Of a DNA stretch of 64,000 nt, positions 17,591 through 31,500 are shown piece after piece. This DNA is from Lamellibrachia columna (lineage: Eukaryota > Annelida > Polychaeta > Sabellida > Siboglinidae), in NCBI GenBank assembly GCA_963662155.1, contig OY759263.1, positions 44,414,002 to 44,478,001 on the forward strand. Reading direction: 5' to 3'. Position 1 is the stretch's first letter. Every line of letters starts with the position of its first letter. Below the pieces are notes generated by a model. The model saw nothing but the letters and a program-made list of their open reading frames with translations, had not been told where the DNA came from and ran no database searches. The position numbers and the translations under genes are program-made.

Positions 17591-19200
17591 ATGTCTACCT
17601 CCCATGCATTGTATCAGGAGAGAAGAAGCCAATGATGATGATGATAAAACATAAAAACGTAGTGTAGATGAAGCAGCACGTTGGCTGTATGTGGCCGGAT
17701 CGAAACACCAGGTGGCAGTATATATGGGCGCGAGCCAGTCGGCATATTTAGCAGTGAAAGCAGCCGGCTGGAAGAATCGAAACTGGTGTGACGTCCCTCC
17801 TCGTGCCGCCCTCAATGCCACTGAAATGCTGTAAAGGCAGTTGGTGGCATTATGGCTGCTACAAGGAGTATTGCCGCAGCCTCTGGCATGCTGCTGGAGC
17901 ATAAAAACACGAAAAATCAACATAAAAATGGCAAAAACCAAAACCAAAAATCTGTTAAGAAACATGCTGCACAGTGACATGCATTGCCATGTCAGCAGCA
18001 GCATGGCCACAGATGCACGATCTGTTGTTATGATGATGCCGGGGGGAGGTGGAACGTGAAATAACGTGGCTGCCTCCCCGAGTTGGGAACGTCGCCGCCG
18101 CACTGCTGTGGCTGAGTTTGTTGCCCGACCGTGGTGCACCCGCGTCCAGTTGATGGCTGGAGACCCCGTCACTGGCTGGTTGTGTGTGGTTGAGTACGTT
18201 GGGTGCTGCTGTTGTATTGTTTGGCCCCTAATGACAGGTCAGTCGAAGTGCTGTTTGCGTTCACGCGCGCATGAGTGCATGTCACAAATATTATACGTGC
18301 ACCCAGGTTCCCGTTTGTTCAGATTTTAGATTAATGCCGTCTGATTGGAGTAACGACGGCCAGAGTGAGGCTGCCGCCAAATGTTGTGTCTGTTTGCCAT
18401 CGCCACGAGTGTGAATGCTGTTACGAGTGTGACCGACGACTGGTTGTGCGTCTTACTTGAGTGAGTGTTCTATCCGCCTTCACATGTTACATGTGCTGTT
18501 TGTGTGTGTTTCACTTGGTCGTGAGTTCTGGTTGCCGCTTATTGGCAGTATCCCAGCTTTTTATTGATAGCGAAAAGTGGTGTAAAGTTTAGACATCAAA
18601 AACAGTATGGGCTTTGTGGCCGCTGAAATGTTTAACAAGGTCAGACTAGTTTATGGGTTGTTTACTAAGGAAATAACATAACACTTCCATATTAGTTTTG
18701 TAAATATGTTCATGTAGTTGGTTTCGTGGTGTTGTGTTGGCACTTGTCTGTTGGTTAAATGCCAGGTTATCCGCACTGTTAATGGTTGAGGTTTCATTGA
18801 AATTATAATTGTTTCTACAATTTTTGTGTTGTGCCCTGTTCTCAAAACACTTTTGGTGGTGTCCGGTGGTAGTTGACGCTGCATTCGTTGTTAGTTCCAG
18901 TTCACTGCAGATGCTTAGTTTGTTTGCATTTGTTGCTTGTTTGTACGTTGTTAATCTGATATCTCACCTTCTGGGAACCTGAAGACAATACTTGCTGCTA
19001 CCCAACTGTAGCGCCAACAAAAACCAGTTTCTGCTTTGAGGAATAAACCGCGTTCATTGATATATTCGTTCGTGTTGTTAATGTGTTCTAGCAAAGACAG
19101 CAGTTGCTATTGAACCAGTAATAACCTGTTAATACATAAAAAGTAATTATTGTGCTACTGAAAGGATAGACTTATAAAATAAACATTTTGTTTTGCCATA
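17591..19200 (+). other. PABPC 3' UTR and polyadenylation signals
   Basis: After the TAA at 17588-17590 there are candidate AATAAA signals at 19042-19047 and 19178-19183. The first ~900 bp are GC-richer than the flanks, consistent with transcribed 3' UTR. The exact cleavage site cannot be seen. Confidence 0.5.
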
Positions 19201-19917
19201 AAATCACACGCACACTTCTACAAGCACTTGATATACCCCGGGTGCTTGCATTTAAACCTAGCAAATATATGCCTAATTAGTTTTGGAACTTCAATTCTTG
19301 AAGCAGGCAGTGTGCGACAGGAGGTGGAAGGCCTGCTGTCGGTGGCAGGCATGCACCAGTCACCCATTTGGTCTGTGCAACTTGTAAACCAAACTACACA
19401 TTGAACATTCTTTTACAAGGGGAAACAGATCCCACATTGGGTAAATGTGTGACCTGACTCCATCTCTCATGAGCCACAAACAATTCTGCTAACTACTTTG
19501 CAAAATAATACAATTGAATGAATAATGAAGAGATGGCCTAAAAAACAACAAATGGCGCTCGATCAAAAGAAGCTCGTTGCTTTGTGGCTCAGAGGCAAGT
19601 CTGTGACTGATGCGGCGTAATTACAGACGGCTTGCCCTACTCACTGGAGAGGGACTTGAAACGGAAATATGTGCCAATATAAATTGCAAAATGGTGTAAA
19701 CTGCTTGTTTATTTACATCCAAAATAGGAACACCCTGTAGAAGAAATAAAATGGTCCCAGACACAAGACATCACTTCCTTTGCATAAACGTGTATTGATA
19801 TTACATTTAAAACTTGTAAAATAAAAAATGTAAAAACTTATCACTGTGTTATTCAGTCGTTATATGTAACTCCTCAACTTGAAGATTATTCATTCACATA
19901 TCCACCACTGTGTATAG

Positions 19918-20072
19918 CCACACATTAGCCAGCTACTCACTTATAGCGGAGTGAACTGAGGCAAACAAAGGGTGAATTAAATTGCCAAAGTTTTGAAATG
20001 ACCGTAAGAAGATTCATACCCAGGTTTTCTCGATTCTAGCATTCTAACCACTAAGGGGTACGCTACCACACC
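19918..20072 (-). mobile_element. tRNA-derived SINE, head and middle
   Basis: On the minus strand: GTGGTAGCGTACCCC, TAGTGGTTAGAATGCTAGAATCGAGAAAACCTGGGT, then the body ending in the CAGTTCACTC-like segment. It is the same family as 37745-38175; the tail is missing or too diverged. Confidence 0.7.
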
Positions 20073-21539
20073 ACAAGTAGAATCACTTTTACGCATTTCT
20101 GTATTCTAACATAATTATAATTACAACAGTGATTTTATATTATCTTGGTATAAATTTGTCTGATGTTGAATTGAAAACATAACTGCATGTGTTGAAGCGA
20201 AACAAAGGACGTGGTTTTGGGACAAATTGGAGATAGCCGTCAATCATATGTCAATGGTAGATGCAGTGAAAAAATGTGATACCAATGATCATTTAAAAAG
20301 TACAAACAATACTTGTAAAAACCAATGTTATGTATTGATTACAACAAATTGTGAACAATCTTTCAATCCAATGCATTTATCACTATTTATTACACTGTCA
20401 ACATTCATTTTCTGTCTACCATGTAATTGTCATGAGCCAAAAATATATACATCTGCATGCAATGATACATATATAATACATCAAATATGCACATTAAACA
20501 GGCTAAAATATCACTACATAATCTTCACAACTTGACAGGCAAAACACGCTGCTTGTCAAATTAATTCTCAGTGGAGAGGAACAGTATGAATTTGATAACA
20601 TCCACGCTCCACAGTAACTTTGGACTATACAAGTGAGAGATTCCCAGTAGGACGTAAGTTGCATGGCATGACTACGTTAACCAATGCACTTCCAAAATGC
20701 TGAGCAACATAATGAAGGCAAACACTTTAACAACTATCAGAGTGGTAGAGGGTGCAGAAAATTAAAACAAATTAGTTTCTTAACATAATTAGGACTTATG
20801 AGATTAAAAAGATTTTTCACTGTCTTGCACAATGTGCATAATAAATCGCTGAATTGTGTCCATGTAGTCTTTCGCAAAAAAAACGTGTTGGTATTGACAT
20901 GGATTTTCTAGTTCGTGAGACACCTTTAATACATGAAAGATATACCACAAACAAACATACACCATAAGAAAATGTTTCAATACAAAATGTTTTTGTCTTG
21001 TGAAAGAAGCTTTGTTGACAACTTTTTTCTCTTAATTTGTTGAGATGAGTCTTAACTTCGCCAGGGCAAACAATTTCAGTCGTTTTCTGCACTTCTTGTT
21101 GTCTTCATTCTGTTGCCCAGTCTTGTGGCAGTACACCCATGGCTTTCAGCATGGGACAACATTTTAAACCATTCCAATTCCTTAATTATGTTATGCTTAA
21201 TTATCACCTGGTCAGATACTAGTCCCTCCATTGGTTGCTATATACAAAGTTTCACTGTAGGTCTGGCAGGATTTACCAACATTTTGAACTTCTTTAATAA
21301 CACATTTTTTGTCATCAGAACACCTGGTGCAATGTAGACACACAGTTTCCAGAATGTGTTGTTCTGTGGTGTCCTTAAGTATAACTTGCCTTGAATGTAG
21401 ATTGGCCCAACTGTTTCAAACTTGGTTGGGTAAAAAGTGAAAGTAGGATATATCTCTGTAATTACGTACAAAGTGAAAGGAGGATATATCTCTGTAATTA
21501 CGTTGTTGATTGCACATATATGTGAAAATTATAAAAAAG

Positions 21540-21710
21540 GCGTTCTTAGAGGCTTGGTAAATATAAAAAAATCCATTAATAAAAAATTGGATGTAAAGAC
21601 AAGCTTTTCATTCATTGCATTGGCAATGTGTGTCCAGTGCCTGCAGTACCATTGTTTGTTTTACGATATGTGTGGGTAGGTGGGGAAATCCTATCCACAT
21701 TTTTTTACTG
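21540..21710 (+). repeat. dispersed repeat, copy 1 (second copy about 33370-33640)
   Basis: Shared segments in the same order in both places: AAAAAATTGGAT, CTTTTCATTCA(T/C)TGCA(T/C)TG, TTTGTTTTA, then G(G/T)TGGGG(A/T)(A/C)AATCCTATC. The function and class are unknown; it is probably an old transposon fragment. Confidence 0.55.
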
Positions 21711-22146
21711 GATTATTTTATGTTTACAAAAACCTTTACGCAGAACATTTTGTTGACAATTAGAATTCGCTACAACCGTAACCTTAGTCTGTAGCGGTAC
21801 TTCTAAATATGTGCAACTGGATTTTTTTTAATGTGCATAGTCAGAACTGCACACACCAGTGCGATATGGACATTATGTACACATATATATGTACCCCTAA
21901 AGGGTTAATTTTCCACTCAATTATGTCATTGTGCCTACATTCTTGAAAGGGCATGCACAGTGGTTTTAATTGGTTAACTGTTAACTGTTTTGTGAACAAA
22001 TGACAGCAAACACCATGTTCTGTTTCTACTTGAGCTTACCACCGTGAGCTTTCTGTGGTTGCCACCCAGGTCCACGGCCACCAACAACTGTTCTTGTTCC
22101 CTGATATGGATGACTGCGATCTCTGGGCAAGTGTTTTGGACATGAG

Positions 22147-22500
22147 CGTGGCCTTAACCTTATGTTAACAAGACATACTAGTTTTGACGATCTGCTTGGC
22201 ATGTGACCTTGACCTTATGTTTATAAGTCAGACTGGTCTTGATCTTATGATAATGATGCAGACTGGCCTTGATGTGGTCTTGACCTTATGTTAATGAGGC
22301 AGACCGGTCTTGACAACCCACTTGGTGTGTGACCTTGACCTTATGTTAATTAGGCTGACCGGTCTTGACAACACACTTGGCTTGTGGCCTTGACCTTATG
22401 TTAATGAGGCAGATCCGTCTTGACAACCCACTTGGCGTGTGGCCTTGACTTTATGTTAATGAGGCAGACCCGTCTTGACGACCCACTTGGCGTGTGGGTT
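22147..22500 (-). repeat. 55-bp minisatellite that includes the RhoGAP stop codon
   Basis: About six units of a roughly 55-bp repeat, increasingly diverged away from the gene. On the minus strand each unit begins like the last codons of the RhoGAP gene (GCCAAGTGGGT...) and contains CTCATTAACATAAG. The unit nearest the gene is the real coding end (HAKWVVKTGLPH, stop at 22456-22458). The others lie in the 3' UTR. Confidence 0.8.
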
Positions 22501-25500
22501 CACTGTGTACAAGTCAAGCATCTTGGTACGGGGATCAAGTTGGCGCTCACCTGAAGCAGACAATGCACTGGTGAAAGGGAGGTAGGAAACATAGAGAGAA
22601 ATGGAAATATAGAATGAGAGGGAGAGAGACAGGGAAATATAGAATGAGATGGAGAAAGACAGAGAAATATAGAATGAGAGGGAGGTATCACCACCAATCA
22701 GGCTACTTATGTACCTACATCAAGTATAATCTGCAGGGTTTGCAGAAAATATGTCAAGCAATTTTTTTAATAAATTTGAAACAAATGATAAAGCTGTATT
22801 CCTTCTAGAATGCCAAACATTTATTGAATAGCGGTAATCTGTCTGGCTTCAAGTATCAACTAAAATATAACAAAATACAAGATACTTACCTATGTTTCCG
22901 CCTACTTCAAACAAGTGTATACTGTTTTTACTGTCATTGTCCTCATCATCGCCATTCGTTGTGCTGAATACAAAGATGAAAGATGCACAGGTCTGATGTA
23001 TAGTAGATGAGACATGGACATTATTATCCATGTCATAGAGAAAGTAAATGATGTACTATAATTATGTCACCAATACTGCATGACTATAGCTTAGATATCA
23101 GCTTTGACTATACTACAGTTTGATTACAGCATTAACTTCTACTACATCTCCTCCTTTGTGGTCAACAGCTTTCACTAGAGCTTTGCCTTAATTTTTCATT
23201 ACAACTTTGTCTCCAGTTTTCATTACAACTTTGTCTCCAACTTTCTCTACAATTTTGTGTCTCCAGCTTTCACCACAACTTTGTGTCCAGTTTTCACTAC
23301 AACTTTGTGGTGTCCAGTTTTCACTACAACTTTGTGGTGTCCAGCTTTCAATACAACTTTGTGGTGTCCAGCTTTCACTATAACTTTGTGGTGTCCAGTT
23401 TTCACTACAACTTTGTGGTGTCCAGCTTTCAATACAACTTTGTGGTGTCCAGCTTTCACTACAACTGTGTGGTGTTCAACTTTCACTATAAATTTGTGGT
23501 GTCCAGCTTTCACTACAACTTTGTGGTGTCCAGCTTTCACTACAACTTTGTGGTGTCCAGCTTTCACTATAACTTTGTGGTGTCCAGCTTTCACTACAAC
23601 TTTGTCTCCAGTTTTCACTACAACTTTGTGGTGTCCAGCTTTCACTATAACTTTGTGGTGTCCAGCTTTCACTACAACTTTGTGGTGTCCAGCTTTCACT
23701 ACAACTTTGTGGTGTCCAGCTTTCACTACAACTTTGTGGTGTCCAGCTTTCACTACAACTTTGTGGTGTCCAGCTTTCACTACAACTTTGAGGTGTCCAG
23801 CTTTCACTACAACTTTGAGGTGTCCAGCTTTCACTACAACTTTGTGGTGTCCAGCGTTCACTACAAGTTTGTGGTGTCCAGCTTTCACTACAACTTTGTG
23901 GTGTCCAACTTTCACTACAACTTTGTCTCCAGTTTTCATTATAACTTTGTCCAGCTGTCACTATAACTTAGTCTCCAACTTTCACTACAACTTTGTGGTG
24001 TCCAGCTTTCACTACAACTTTGTGTCAGACTGACCTGCCATTGACCTGGGGCTCGCTCGGCTTGAACTTGGCAATGATGTCATCGGCCGTCATGTCAGGG
24101 TCAAGTTGGATGGCAGTGTTGACCTTGTGCAGGTGTGGAGCCTCCACATGGATCACATTCGCAGCATCACCCTGACAACACACACCACACTGCACACATC
24201 ACAGCATCACCCTAACAACACACATCACCATACATTACTAACATCACAGTATCATCTTAAAACACATCACCATACATTACACACACCACAGCATCACCCT
24301 AACAGCATGCATCACTATACATCACACATATCACAGCATCACCTTAACAACACGCATCACCATACATTACACTCGTCACAACATCACCCTAACAACACAC
24401 ACCAACAAACATAGACATCACAGCATCACCCTAACACACATCACCATACACTACACACATCACAGCATCACCCTAACAACACACATCACCATACATTACA
24501 CTCAACACAGCATCACCCTAACAACACATCACCATACATTACACACATCACAGCATCACCGTACCAACACACATCACATTACACAGATCACATCACCATG
24601 TCTGTCTAACATTGTTGCTCAGACCACGCTGCACTTTCCGCCAGACCTGTTCATGCAAACACCGTTCCAACTTCTCTTCGAAGCATCTATTGTTCAAAAA
24701 CTGTTCGTTATCCACCACTGGAATCCCATCACTGTCTATTGCCAGGTACTCATTTATACAGCTGAGTGAACTGAGGCAATGTGGATTGATTGAAATTGTC
24801 CAGGGTTTGAAATGGACCGCGGATTCGAACAGTGGTTGTCTCGATTGACCGTCTGATGTTCTAGTGCCACGGTGTCCCACATACATACCACAGCACCAGA
24901 AATTGCTTCCCACGTAAACAACTTACTTACCAGTCCTTTGTAGGATGGTTTCCGACCCAAGTTTTCAGATTTTTCTTTTCGTCCAAGGAATTTTATTCTC
25001 TGAAACATATTTACATGTTAATTTTTTTCTGAATTGTTACATTCCCACAAATCTTACCTGGTTGGTTTGTTTGTTGGTTGTGTTAAAAATATGTCATTCA
25101 CCGTCTACAGCCGATCTGAACTGGGTTTATGTCAATGGTTTTTTTAGAATTGTTGTTTATCGGCTGAATTCCCATTGGGTTTAATTTGTGACCTTGGAAA
25201 TGAGCCAAAATTCAATGAATGGTTCAAGCATATCGAGTTCCATGGTAGTATATGGAGTGATATGTCACCACTGACAATGTACGGAGTGATATTTCACCAC
25301 TGACAACATACGGAGTGATAAGTCACCATTGAAATTGTATGGAGTGATATGTCCACTGATAATGTCAACCACTGACAATGTACGGAGTGATATGTCACCA
25401 CTGACAACATATGGAGTGATATGTCACCACTAGTAATGAACAGAGCAATATGTCACCATTGAAAATGTACAGAGTGCTATGTCACTACTGACAATGTACG

Positions 25501-28500
25501 GAGTGATATGTCACCACTGACAATGTATGGAGTGATTGTCACCACTGACAATGTACGGAGTGATTGTCACTGACAATGCTGTAGCTCACCATTTTTGGAG
25601 GTTTCTTGGTAATTTGTGGCATGTCATTCTTGTGTCGAATCTGCTGCACCATGAACGGAGGCACCTACAAGAGAGGACACACATGTCACCATGAACGGAG
25701 GCACCTACAAGAGAGGACACACATGTCACCAGGAACGGAGGCACCTACAAGAGAGGACACACATGTCACCAGGAATGGAGGCACCTATAAGAGAGGGCAC
25801 ACATGTTACCAGGAACAGAGGCACCTACAAGAGTGGGCACACATGTCACCAGGAACAGAGACACCTACAAGAGAGGGCACATATATCACCAGGAACGGAT
25901 GCACCTATAACAGAGGGCACACATGTCACCAGGAACGGAGGCACCTACAAGAGAGGGCACACATGTCACCAGGAACAGAGGCACCTACAAGAGAGGGCAC
26001 ACATGTCACCATGAACGGAGGTACCTACAAGAGAGGACACACATGTCACCAGGAACAGAGGCACCTACAAGAGAGGGCACACATGTCACCATGAACGGAG
26101 GTACCTACAAGAGAGGACACACATGTCACCATGAACGGAGGTACCTACAAGAGAGGACACACATGTCACCAGGAACAGAGGCACCTACAAGAGAGGGCAC
26201 ACATGTCACCATGAACGGAGGTACCTACAAGAGAGGACACACATGTCACCATGAACGGAGGCACCTACAAGAGAGGGCACACATGTCACCATGAATGGAG
26301 GTACCTACAAGAGAGGACACACATGTCACCAGGAACAGAGGCACCTACAAGAGAGGACACACATGTCACCATGAACGGAGGTACCTACAAGAGAGGACAC
26401 ACATGTCACCATGAACGGAGGCACCTACAAGAGAGGGCACACATGTCACCAGGAACAGAGGCACCTACAAGAGAGGACACACATGTCACCATGAACGGAG
26501 GTACCTACAAGAGAGGGCACACATGTCACCAGGAACAGAGGCACCTACAAGAGAGGACACACATGTCACCATGAACGGAGGTACCTACAAGAGAGGACAC
26601 ACATGTCACCAGGAACAGAGGCACCTACAAGAGAGGGCACACATGTCACCATGAACGGAGGTACCTACAAGAGAGGACACACATGTCACCATGAACGGAG
26701 GCACCTACAAGAGAGGGCACACATGTCACCATGAATGGAGGTACCTACAAGAGAGGACACACATGTCACCAGGAACAGAGGCACCTACAAGAGAGGACAC
26801 ACATGTCACCATGAACGGAGGTACCTACAAGAGAGGACACACATGTCACCATGAACGGAGGCACCTACAAGAGAGGGCACACATGTCACCAGGAACAGAG
26901 GCACCTACAAGAGAGGACACACATTTCACCATGAACGGAGGCACCTACAAGAGAGGGCACACATGTTACCAGGAATAGAGGCACCTACAAGAGAGGGCAC
27001 ACATGTCACCAGGAACGGAGGCACCTACAAGAGAGGACACACATGTCACCAGGAACAAGGTCATCTGTTAGAAATGTCACACATGTCATGAAAGAGGGGA
27101 TCCATGTGTATAATAATCCAGTGATTATTAATTTGACAAAATAAATTTTCAAAATGAAACTTGAAGATGAAAAATAATCTGCACAAGATAAAATGTGACA
27201 ATTATAAATCATCTGGTTTACAACTAAACATGTCCACTCACTGTCCAGTAGATCTTCTGATTCTTGATGAGCATGCGCACAATGCTGGACGTTCCCGCAG
27301 CCATGCTAAGCTGCAGGCTCCCTTGGCCCTTGTTGCGTCTGTCTGACTGCACAAGGAAGAGGTTTGGAGCCATGATCATTGAGACGCTGTTCAAGTCCAT
27401 CCTCGTCTCTCTCCGCTGGGTGATGAGTTTCAGGAAGCCCAACAACATCTACATGCAGCAGAGCATTGTGGGTAAACACGGAGTAGAGCATTGTGGGTGA
27501 ACACGGAGCAAAGCATTGTGGGTAAACATGAAGTAAAGCACTGTGGGTAAACATCTATTTGGAGTAGTGCATTGTGGGCAAACATTGCCCAAGGTTTGAA
27601 ACGACAGCAAGAGGATTTGAACCCGGTGTGGTATAGAAAAGTGACCCCTTTCTACATGGAACTGTGACCCCCACTATAGAATTGTGACCCCATCCTAAAA
27701 GAATTGTGACGCATTTAGGCTGAATAGTGGCATATATCTAACTACCTAATGTATAAATGGGGATAATTAGACAATAGTTCTTATGAAGTTCACTGTTCAT
27801 GCATATGCACCATAGTCCCAATGAATTATAATCAATTGGTATTTAAATATAATAAATTCCTGAATAAATCTGTATATACTTGGTACATTTAGTACAATAC
27901 ATTTTAATGAATTCTGATTAATTGTGTTATTACAATGTTTGCATACAAGCCATTCTCGTGCATTCATAAAACCTATTCTGTCATGCTACATACAAACCCA
28001 AAATATAAATAGAATGTATATATGGAACTTACATACATGTACATGTATACATACCTACCGGGTATGTTATATTTAAATTGCAGTCTGAACAATAAATAAT
28101 TAACAACGGGGAGCAAAATTATGTAGGGTGGTCACTTAGTTTTCTATATGGGGGCCACCTTACTATCTCACACCGAGTTATCTCGATTAAGAGTCCAATA
28201 TTTTAACCATCACACTACTGCTTGTCACTCCAAGAACAAGAAGAGCGTAGATTAAGAAAGTGTGTCACCTTGAGCGTGTCTCTGTGGACGTCTGGTAGCA
28301 GCAGCACCAGTAGAATGAGGGCTGTCAACTGCTGCTTATGATCAGGGATACCTGGGTGCAGAGACAATGAACCATGAGAGATATGTAAAGGTGGGCAACG
28401 TTAGAAGTCATGCTCTCCATGCATATTTTTTACTTGAATATCTGTATAAAGCCATGTAAATCCATATATAAAATTTTCTATCGGCTGATCAGTCTGTAGC

Positions 28501-31500
28501 ATTCCTACGCGACCAGGTGTTGCTATCTTTGAGGCTATGAAATAAATCTATATCAGACGAAATCCGCTGGTTATGCTGGAAATTTGTCTTTTACTTTTAT
28601 CATATATAACCTGTTACGGTACTGCATGGTAGCATAGAAAACTAACAGGTGACCAATCTTGGCTGCACTTTGCAAGACCCTAGACACGCCACTGACACGT
28701 CTGTAAACCTCCCAAAATCCTAAAACTGCATAATGCGCGTAGGAACTCCACATGATGGGGCAGGTCTATTTTGCATAAATCCAAAGAGAAAAGTAACTTT
28801 GGGAAAACTTGTTTTACTGTAAGTGGCACTTTGCGAAACTTTAGCCGACAGTTGAGCCAAGTGAACCAGTCATCAGCACATAGGTGTGAACACTTACTTC
28901 CAACTTGTGCGAAGGCGTCGATGTATTCGAAGGTCAGCAGAGGAATGGGGAGTTCTCGTAGGAACTGTTTGAAGAGGCCAGCAGCATCATTGGGCCGCAC
29001 GTCATCCCAACTAAACTTGCCGTTGTTGAATCGATCCTCAATCTCCCCCCGTAATGACTATGGAAACAGTAGTAAAGGATGTGTTCAGTTACAATGATCA
29101 GTTACAATACCAATGTAGATGATATTCAAGATGCTTGCGCATTAGCACTATATTTATTACATTCCACCACTATGGTTTCATACTTAGCCAACAGGTGTCG
29201 TACGTGTTATAAATAATGTCTATTGTACAACAGCAGATAATAAAACTGACTACATACGCATTTACCTGAGTAAAACAATGGCTTTCGGAAATTATAATAA
29301 AAAATATTTTATGACCAATTTCAAAATTTGCCAGTTTCAGGTGTTGCAGTGACATCAGAAACATATCACACTGATGTCACAAACATATCACACTGATGTC
29401 ACAAACATATCACACTGATGTCACAAACATATCACACTGATGTCACAAACATATCACACTGATGTCACAAACATATCACACTGATGTCACAAACGTGTCA
29501 CAAGCATGTTGCATTGACGTCACAAACATGTAGCAATGACGTCACAAGCATGTCTCACAACCGTAGTTTTAATCTTAGCCACTAGGTGTCATACGTATTA
29601 TGAACATTGTCTAATACAATTACCCAGAATCATAAAAGCTAAATTACAGAATTTCCAAAAAAATTATAAAAATATTGTCGCTTAAAAAAATCTGTTACAA
29701 TTACAGGATTTACAGCACTTCAAGAAATCAATAACAAAGCTTCGGAAAGGGTCAATTGCAATAGTTAAAGGGTTGCATACACCGACATTGCTTTTAAAAA
29801 GTAGACTATATGTATTCATTTTTAAACAGGATTTTACAATTACACAGCATAATAAAGTTCACTTACAATTACATTGTTCTTAAAAAACAATTATGATTTC
29901 ACTACAATTGTAATTATTTATATATTATGCAATTACAACTGAACTTGACCCTGAAGACAGGAAATAAATAACACAACAGGAAATAAATAACATGACAGCC
30001 TCTCTATTTTTACCCACCTTAATCCTTGTGACAGAGCCAGGTACCCGTAAAATACCTTCTTCTTCTAGCGCAAACTTCGTTAAGAACTGGATCAGCTGAA
30101 ACAGGCAGTAAACAACATAGCAGCTAGATACATACCGCAGTTTTCATCAGTTTTCTGTTTAATAGAAAACCCAAATATGATGTGAAAATTCAACAAACAA
30201 ACCTGGTCTATGAACTAGTTAATGAGTTTTGTGATCTGCAAATTTTTAGAGAAGTAAAATAAACATTTATTTTAAGCTAACACAAAAAATCAATAGAAGT
30301 TATCTGGAACAGCAAATTTTTAATCGCCAAATATTGACAAGATTTTTTTGTAAATTGGATGTGGTGTAACTTTTTCCTTTAATATCTTAGAAGCTATGAC
30401 AAAGCTATGTAGTGCAGCACACTGTTTGTTGGATATGATAACATGTTGTATCTATATTAATTAGTGGCTTACATAAATTGAATAAAACGAACAGCTAGAT
30501 ATCTAAGTCATTTACCTGTGAAAATATTAAAGGCACGTGCAGGTGTTTCTCGGGATGCCGTTTCCTGTCATTGTCGAGCAACGTCTGAAGAGGTACGCCA
30601 AATACACTGTTGTCTAGATGACAAAAAACAAGGGAATTGACAAACACATATGAATATACTTATTACATACATCATCTCCTGTCAATTGTTGATCAGAAAA
30701 AGAATGACTGTTAAACATAATTATCTGATTACAGAAACATGACTTCCATGAAATGTATTTGCAGTCATCGAAAAAAATAAAGAAACTCAAAGGAATATTC
30801 TTAATAAAAAAAAGGCATTTAAAGGGATTTGTTTTACGCATTATAAAGGAATTTTTTAGTCTTTTAAAGGCGTGGCAGGTCAAACGCAGGTCCAAAGTGC
30901 CTAGTTTCTACCCGAATTAGTCCTAGAAATATACTTATCAGCTGGTCAAATTAAGTTCACACAAAATCAGAAGCAACACAGGGATAGATCATTCAACCAT
31001 ATGCAAGATGCACGTTTTAGTATTTCGTTGGTGACAATTTAAGACAATCTTGCAATTTGCGGGGTGGAAATAATAGAATTCTGCAAATTGTTTTGTATTT
31101 TTCTTGCTATAAAAAAAGAATCCAAAGGAGTAGCTTACGAAAGTAAAGGAACATAAAGTAATTTTAAGCAATGGTACAAAAATAAAGGAATATCAAGGAA
31201 TTTGAATTTCTGCCTATGTAATTTCTGATTAAGAAAATATGTATTGCATATTTATGACATGAGAAAGCTATCAGTGTATATTAAGCAACAGACCTTTGTA
31301 GCGTTTTTTTGGTTTCCGCCGCATGTACGTGATGTTGTGTACCTCGTAGAGTGATGTCAGTTCTATGAGGGCAAGTTTACGAATCATACACCTGTCTTTT
31401 TCACTCATCTGGTCGACCTTTGTCACTCCAAGAGTATCCTTGCTGTCTTTATAATACTGAATGAAAACAAGTATTTATTGTTATATACATTTTTGCCTGT

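Larger units (their letters stand above)
19201..22146. other. convergent intergenic region
   Basis: Between the 3' ends of PABPC and the RhoGAP gene. It holds a SINE (19918-20072), a stretch near 19520-19735 that may be a decayed transposon (plus-strand frame KKQQMALDQKKLVALWLRG then stop), and a dispersed repeat near 21540-21710. The 91-codon minus frame 21092-20817 is of unknown meaning and shows no recognised domain. Confidence 0.5.

Noticed and set aside
20817..21471. Two minus-strand ORFs (91 and 77 codons) considered as transposase remnants
   Set aside because: No recognisable catalytic motif or terminal repeats; left as unknown.
23247..24033. 230- to 258-codon repeat proteins on both strands
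   Set aside because: Artefact of a stop-free 27-bp repeat in an intron; several frames are open at once.
25606..26978. Repeat proteins in the 40-bp array
   Set aside because: Intronic minisatellite; three 40-bp units make 120 bp, so frames recur without stops by chance.
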